In this document: positions 61,044 through 64,000 of the stretch, one piece after another
How the letters are laid out: each line of letters starts with the position of its first letter
Numbering within the stretch: the stretch's first letter is position 1
Origin: an uncultured Victivallales bacterium
GTDB lineage: Bacteria > Verrucomicrobiota > Lentisphaeria > Victivallales > UBA1829
Assembly: GCA_944391115.1 (NCBI GenBank)
Contig: CALXSJ010000006.1
Span: 1 to 64,000, forward strand
Length of the DNA: 64,000 nt
Direction: 5' to 3'
The notes under the pieces: model-generated
Databases searched by the model: none
What the model was told of the DNA's origin: nothing
Seen by the model: only the letters and a program-made list of their open reading frames with translations
Program-made: the position numbers and the translations under genes

Positions 61044-62336
61044 CTATTTTCCCGGCTTTTTCTTTTTCAGGACGGGAACGCCGGTTTCCACCGTTTCCGG
61101 CGTGATGATGCATTCTGCAACATCGTTCCGGGAAGGGAGATCGAACATGATGTCCACCATCATCTGCTCGATGATGGAGCGGAGTCCGCGCGCGCCGGTG
61201 CCTTTTTCAAACGCCTTGTGCGCCAGCGCTTCCAGCGCCGCCTTCTCAAAGATCAGCCTGACTCCTTCCATCGCGAGGAGTTTTTCATACTGGCGCGTGA
61301 TGGAATTTTTCGGTTCGACAAGAATTTTCACAAGATCCGCCTCGGTCAGCGGTTCCAGGCTCGTGATGACCGGAAGGCGGCCGATGAATTCCGGGATGAG
61401 TCCGTATTTGACAAGATCCTCCGGCTCGACGGCCTTCAGAACCTGACTGGAATCGAGACGGCGGTTTTCCTCGACTTCCTTCCGGTCGGCGGCGAAGCCG
61501 AGCACATGGCGTCCGATCCGCCGCTGCACCATCTTGTCAAGTCCGACAAAGGCGCCGCCGCAGATGAACAGAATGTTTGTCGTATTGACGGGGATGTATT
61601 CCTGCTGGGGATGCTTGCGCCCTCCCTTCGGCGGAATGTTCGCAATCGTGCCCTCGAGAATTTTGAGCAGCGCCTGCTGCACGCCTTCGCCGGAAACATC
61701 GCGCGTGATGGAGACGTTTTCGCCTTTTTTCGCGATTTTGTCGATCTCATCCACGTAAATGATGCCGATCTGGGCGCGTTCGATGTTGTAGTTTGCCGCC
61801 TGAAGCAGCCGGAGAATGATGTTTTCGACGTCCTCTCCGACATAGCCGGCTTCGGTCAGCGTGGTTGCGTCTGTGATGCAGAACGGCACATCCAGGAGAC
61901 GCGCCAGGGTTTTGGCGATCAGGGTTTTCCCGGAACCGGTCGGGCCGATCAGGAGGACATTGCTCTTTTCGATTTCAACGTCGGCGAAGTCTCCGGAAAG
62001 TTCCGTTCCGCCTGTCTGAAAGAGACGCCTGTAGTGGTTGTGCACGGCGACGGAGAGGATTTTCTTGGCATCATCCTGCCCGACGATGTATTTGTCGAGT
62101 TCCGCCTTGATTTCAGCGGGTTTCGGCAGAGGTTTCTTCGCCTGTTCCTGCAATGCCTCCTCGGCGGCCTTTTTCGCCCGTTTCTCCTCCTGCCCGAAAA
62201 GACGTTCGCACTCCGCGACGCAGTCCTTGCAGATGTTGGCTCCGTTCGGCCCGATGACCAGCGGCCCCACTTCCGGCGTGAATCCTTTGCGGCCGCAGAA
62301 CGCGCACTTCATATCGTCATTGCGATTGTTCGCCAT
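61044..62336 (-). CDS. clpX: ClpX, ATP-dependent unfoldase of the ClpXP protease
   Basis: 430 residues, full length. An N-terminal zinc domain has two C-x2-C pairs ([16 protein letters not shown]). AAA+ core: Walker [16 protein letters not shown], pore loop around [10 protein letters not shown], Walker [31 protein letters not shown], the RKH loop in [10 protein letters not shown], and sensor 2 in GARGLRSI. The ClpP-docking IGF-type loop is represented by RIGRHVLGF. Forms a cytosolic hexamer that unfolds tagged proteins and feeds them into ClpP, encoded 24 bases upstream. The gene order tig, clpP, clpX is the common bacterial one. Confidence 0.97.
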   Translation of the reverse strand: MANNRNDDMKCAFCGRKGFTPEVGPLVIGPNGANICKDCVAECERLFGQEEKRAKKAAEEALQEQAKKPLPKPAEIKAELDKYIVGQDDAKKILSVAVHNHYRRLFQTGGTELSGDFADVEIEKSNVLLIGPTGSGKTLIAKTLARLLDVPFCITDATTLTEAGYVGEDVENIILRLLQAANYNIERAQIGIIYVDEIDKIAKKGENVSITRDVSGEGVQQALLKILEGTIANIPPKGGRKHPQQEYIPVNTTNILFICGGAFVGLDKMVQRRIGRHVLGFAADRKEVEENRRLDSSQVLKAVEPEDLVKYGLIPEFIGRLPVITSLEPLTEADLVKILVEPKNSITRQYEKLLAMEGVRLIFEKAALEALAHKAFEKGTGARGLRSIIEQMMVDIMFDLPSRNDVAECIITPETVETGVPVLKKKKPGK

Positions 62337-62360
62337 CCCGGTTCCACCTTTCCTGAATCT

Positions 62361-62975
62361 TCATTTCCCGTTCTGTTCCCGGACGCGGTGCGGGAGAATC
62401 TGGTCCACAAGGCCGTATTTTTTCGCTTCCTCGGCGGACATGAAGAAATCGCGCTCCATATCCGTTTTGACCTTTTTGAGCGGATTGCCCGTTGTCGCTG
62501 CGAGGATTTCCGCGAGAATGTCGTTCAGGCGGTTCGCCTCGCGGACCGCCAGCTTCATATCCTCGACTTTCCCCTCGGTTCCGCTGGAGACGGAATGGAT
62601 CATGATCCGGGCGTTCGGGAGCGCATAGCGTTTTCCCGGCGCGCCCGCGCTGAGCAGAACCGCGCCCATGCTGGCGGCCTGCCCGACGCAGTAGGTCTTG
62701 ACATCGCAGGAGAGCATCTGCATCACGTCGTAGATCGCCAGTCCGGCGGTGACGCTTCCCCCGGGGGAGCAGATGTACATGTCGATGTCCTTTTTGGGAT
62801 CTTCGCTCTGAAGAAACAGCAGTTCGGCAATGACAAGGTTTGCGATGGAATCGTCGATCGGCGTTCCGAGCAGGACGATTCGGTCTTTCAGAAGACGGGA
62901 GTAGATGTCATATCCGCGTTCCCCGTTGCCGGTCTGTTCCACCACCATGGGGATGGTCATTGAATTGCGCGTCAT
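62361..62975 (-). CDS. clpP: ClpP, serine protease subunit
   Basis: 204 residues. The catalytic triad can be placed as Ser102 ([12 protein letters not shown]), His127 ([11 protein letters not shown]) and Asp172 ([15 protein letters not shown]). [16 protein letters not shown] forms the oxyanion strand region. The residues after the active-site His are SV, where most ClpP proteins have QP. It assembles into two stacked heptamers in the cytosol and degrades proteins unfolded by ClpX. A short N-terminal propeptide may be removed. 39 bases separate it from tig upstream and 24 from clpX downstream; one operon. Confidence 0.97.
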   Translation of the reverse strand: MTRNSMTIPMVVEQTGNGERGYDIYSRLLKDRIVLLGTPIDDSIANLVIAELLFLQSEDPKKDIDMYICSPGGSVTAGLAIYDVMQMLSCDVKTYCVGQAASMGAVLLSAGAPGKRYALPNARIMIHSVSSGTEGKVEDMKLAVREANRLNDILAEILAATTGNPLKKVKTDMERDFFMSAEEAKKYGLVDQILPHRVREQNGK

Positions 62976-63014
62976 AAACTGTTCCTTTCAGAGTTGTTGC
63001 CGGGAAGCGGATTC

Positions 63015-64000
63015 TCAGGCCTTTGCCTGGGAGGCGATGAAGTCGATCACCTTGCCCATCAGGATGTCGGCCTGAATTTCCTCGTAGCCGCCGTTTTCGC
63101 CGAGCATTTTGCGGACGTCTTTTTCCTTGTATCCGAGATAGCTGCTCATATTGCGGATCTGGGTGTCCACTTCCGCTTCTCCGACCGTGATCTTTTCGTT
63201 TCCGGCGATCTTGCGGAGGATGAAGAACTTCTTCAGATATTTCCCGGCTTCGGCTTTTGCCTCCTCAATGTGTTTGTCCTTGTCCTTCTTGAAGGCTTCG
63301 ATATCCGCCTCGCTGCGGACAAGACGCTCCGCGATGCGGGAGAATTCGCGCTGGGAGGCGGAGGCGAGAATGCCCTTGGGAAGCGGGAAATCTTCGACCA
63401 TGCCGACGATGGTCTCGGCGGCTTTCGCCTTGACGGCTTCCTTGTGCATCAGCTCCAGTTCGCGTTCGGCGGTCTTCCGGATTTCCTCGTTCATCTTCTC
63501 GACAGTTCCCAGGCCGAGCTTTTCCGCCAGTTTCGCGTCATCCGCAACGGGAACCCGCCGCTGCGCCTCGAAAACCTTGACCTTGTATTCCACGCTTTTG
63601 CCCTGCAGATCCTTTTCCCTCCAGTCGGCGGGGAATTCCGCCTTGAAGGTGTATTCGCCATCCTTCTTCGCGCCGGTCAGAGCCGCGAGGACGCCGGGAA
63701 TCTGTTCCGGTTCGGAAAGCCAGATCCAGCTCTCCTCGGACTTGACGGCGCGCCGGAGGGAGGCGGGCGCGTCTTCCGCCGGAACGAAATCGGACTCGTA
63801 GGAGACCTTGAGCATGTCGCCCTTCTGCGCCGGTTCCTCGATGGTCACATAGTCGGCATACAGGTCCTTGAGATATTTCATGCGGTTTTCGATATGTTGC
63901 TCGAGCGTTTCGCCGTCCTCGACCTTGATTTCAAGCCCCTTGTATTCCGGCATCTTGAACTCGGGCGCGACTTCCACGTCAAGCGTGACGGCATATTCCC
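63015..64000 (-). CDS. tig: Trigger factor, N-terminus beyond the window
   Basis: Partial: about 328 C-terminal residues are present, and the open frame runs through the right edge (EYAVTLDVEVAPEF is in frame at the edge). The peptidyl-prolyl isomerase domain (about the first 110 visible residues) and the helical C-terminal chaperone domain (ASASQREFSRIAERLVRSEA, EAKAEAGKYLKKFFILRKIA) match trigger factor; the ribosome-binding domain lies outside. It folds nascent chains at the ribosome exit. The stop is followed after 39 bases by clpP, the usual order. Confidence 0.93.
   Translation of the reverse strand, partial: EYAVTLDVEVAPEFKMPEYKGLEIKVEDGETLEQHIENRMKYLKDLYADYVTIEEPAQKGDMLKVSYESDFVPAEDAPASLRRAVKSEESWIWLSEPEQIPGVLAALTGAKKDGEYTFKAEFPADWREKDLQGKSVEYKVKVFEAQRRVPVADDAKLAEKLGLGTVEKMNEEIRKTAERELELMHKEAVKAKAAETIVGMVEDFPLPKGILASASQREFSRIAERLVRSEADIEAFKKDKDKHIEEAKAEAGKYLKKFFILRKIAGNEKITVGEAEVDTQIRNMSSYLGYKEKDVRKMLGENGGYEEIQADILMGKVIDFIASQAKA

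Noticed and set aside
1-64000. CRISPR arrays, rRNA, tRNA genes, prophage or intact insertion sequences
   Set aside because: None seen: no regularly spaced repeats, no cloverleaf-type sequences in the gaps, and no transposase or phage genes among the open frames.

Overview
This is a GC-rich chromosomal window with very dense genes. The organism is most likely a Lentisphaerota bacterium of the Victivallis type. This rests on repeated short genes for H-X9-DG pseudopilins next to secreted glycan-degrading enzymes, several DUF4838 and LamG/GH123-like proteins, GntR-HTH regulators with sugar-binding sensor domains, and a 2-oxoacid:ferredoxin oxidoreductase typical of an anaerobe. The taxonomic call is an inference from gene content; there is no rRNA or tRNA in the window.

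Layout. 1-679: non-coding, with a leftward promoter for a gene that leaves the window and a consensus rightward promoter. 680-7133: GntR-type regulator with a solute-binding-protein-like sensor, pseudopilin, giant secreted GH2-like protein. 7338-14318: AraC regulator divergent from GH2 beta-galactosidase, pseudopilin, DUF4838 protein. 14638-18749: arsenic-resistance operon (ArsR, two ArsP-type permeases, a fused ArsE-ArsF-like thiol protein, ArsG-like permease). 18932-20185: dicarboxylate/amino-acid symporter. 20620-25800: cytosolic sugar-catabolic regulon (ThuA, Gfo/Idh/MocA dehydrogenase, AraC, fucose-isomerase-like protein, DUF4867 protein). 25814-34028: GH39-like enzyme, secreted protein of unknown function, DUF4838 protein, pseudopilin, GntR/LacI and AraC regulators. 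34132-41907: GH116, beta-propeller protein, DUF4838 protein, pseudopilin. 42156-46609: AraC, GH89-like protein, GntR/LacI regulator. 46626-57701: LamG/GH123-like, CBM9-like and pseudopilin genes (+), then GH28-like, pseudopilin, multi-CBM glycosidase and regulator (-). 58072-60870: 2-oxoacid:ferredoxin oxidoreductase with fused beta and gamma chains. 61044-64000: clpX, clpP, tig.

How it works together. Most of the window is a set of separately regulated glycan-use cassettes. Six pseudopilin genes occur, and each directly abuts, often with overlapping start and stop codons, a gene for an enzyme with a signal peptide; cassettes of only cytosolic enzymes (GH116, GH89, ThuA/FucI) have none. No secretion-machine core gene is present. 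This one-pseudopilin-per-secreted-enzyme layout is the strongest candidate for an undescribed system here.

Other notable signals are two promoters with identical AraC-type half-site geometry in the ThuA/FucI regulon, an intergenic hairpin-rich repeat present in three copies, an ArsE-ArsF fusion, and a GntR regulator built on a solute-binding-protein fold. All functions are read from the sequence by eye; no database search was run.
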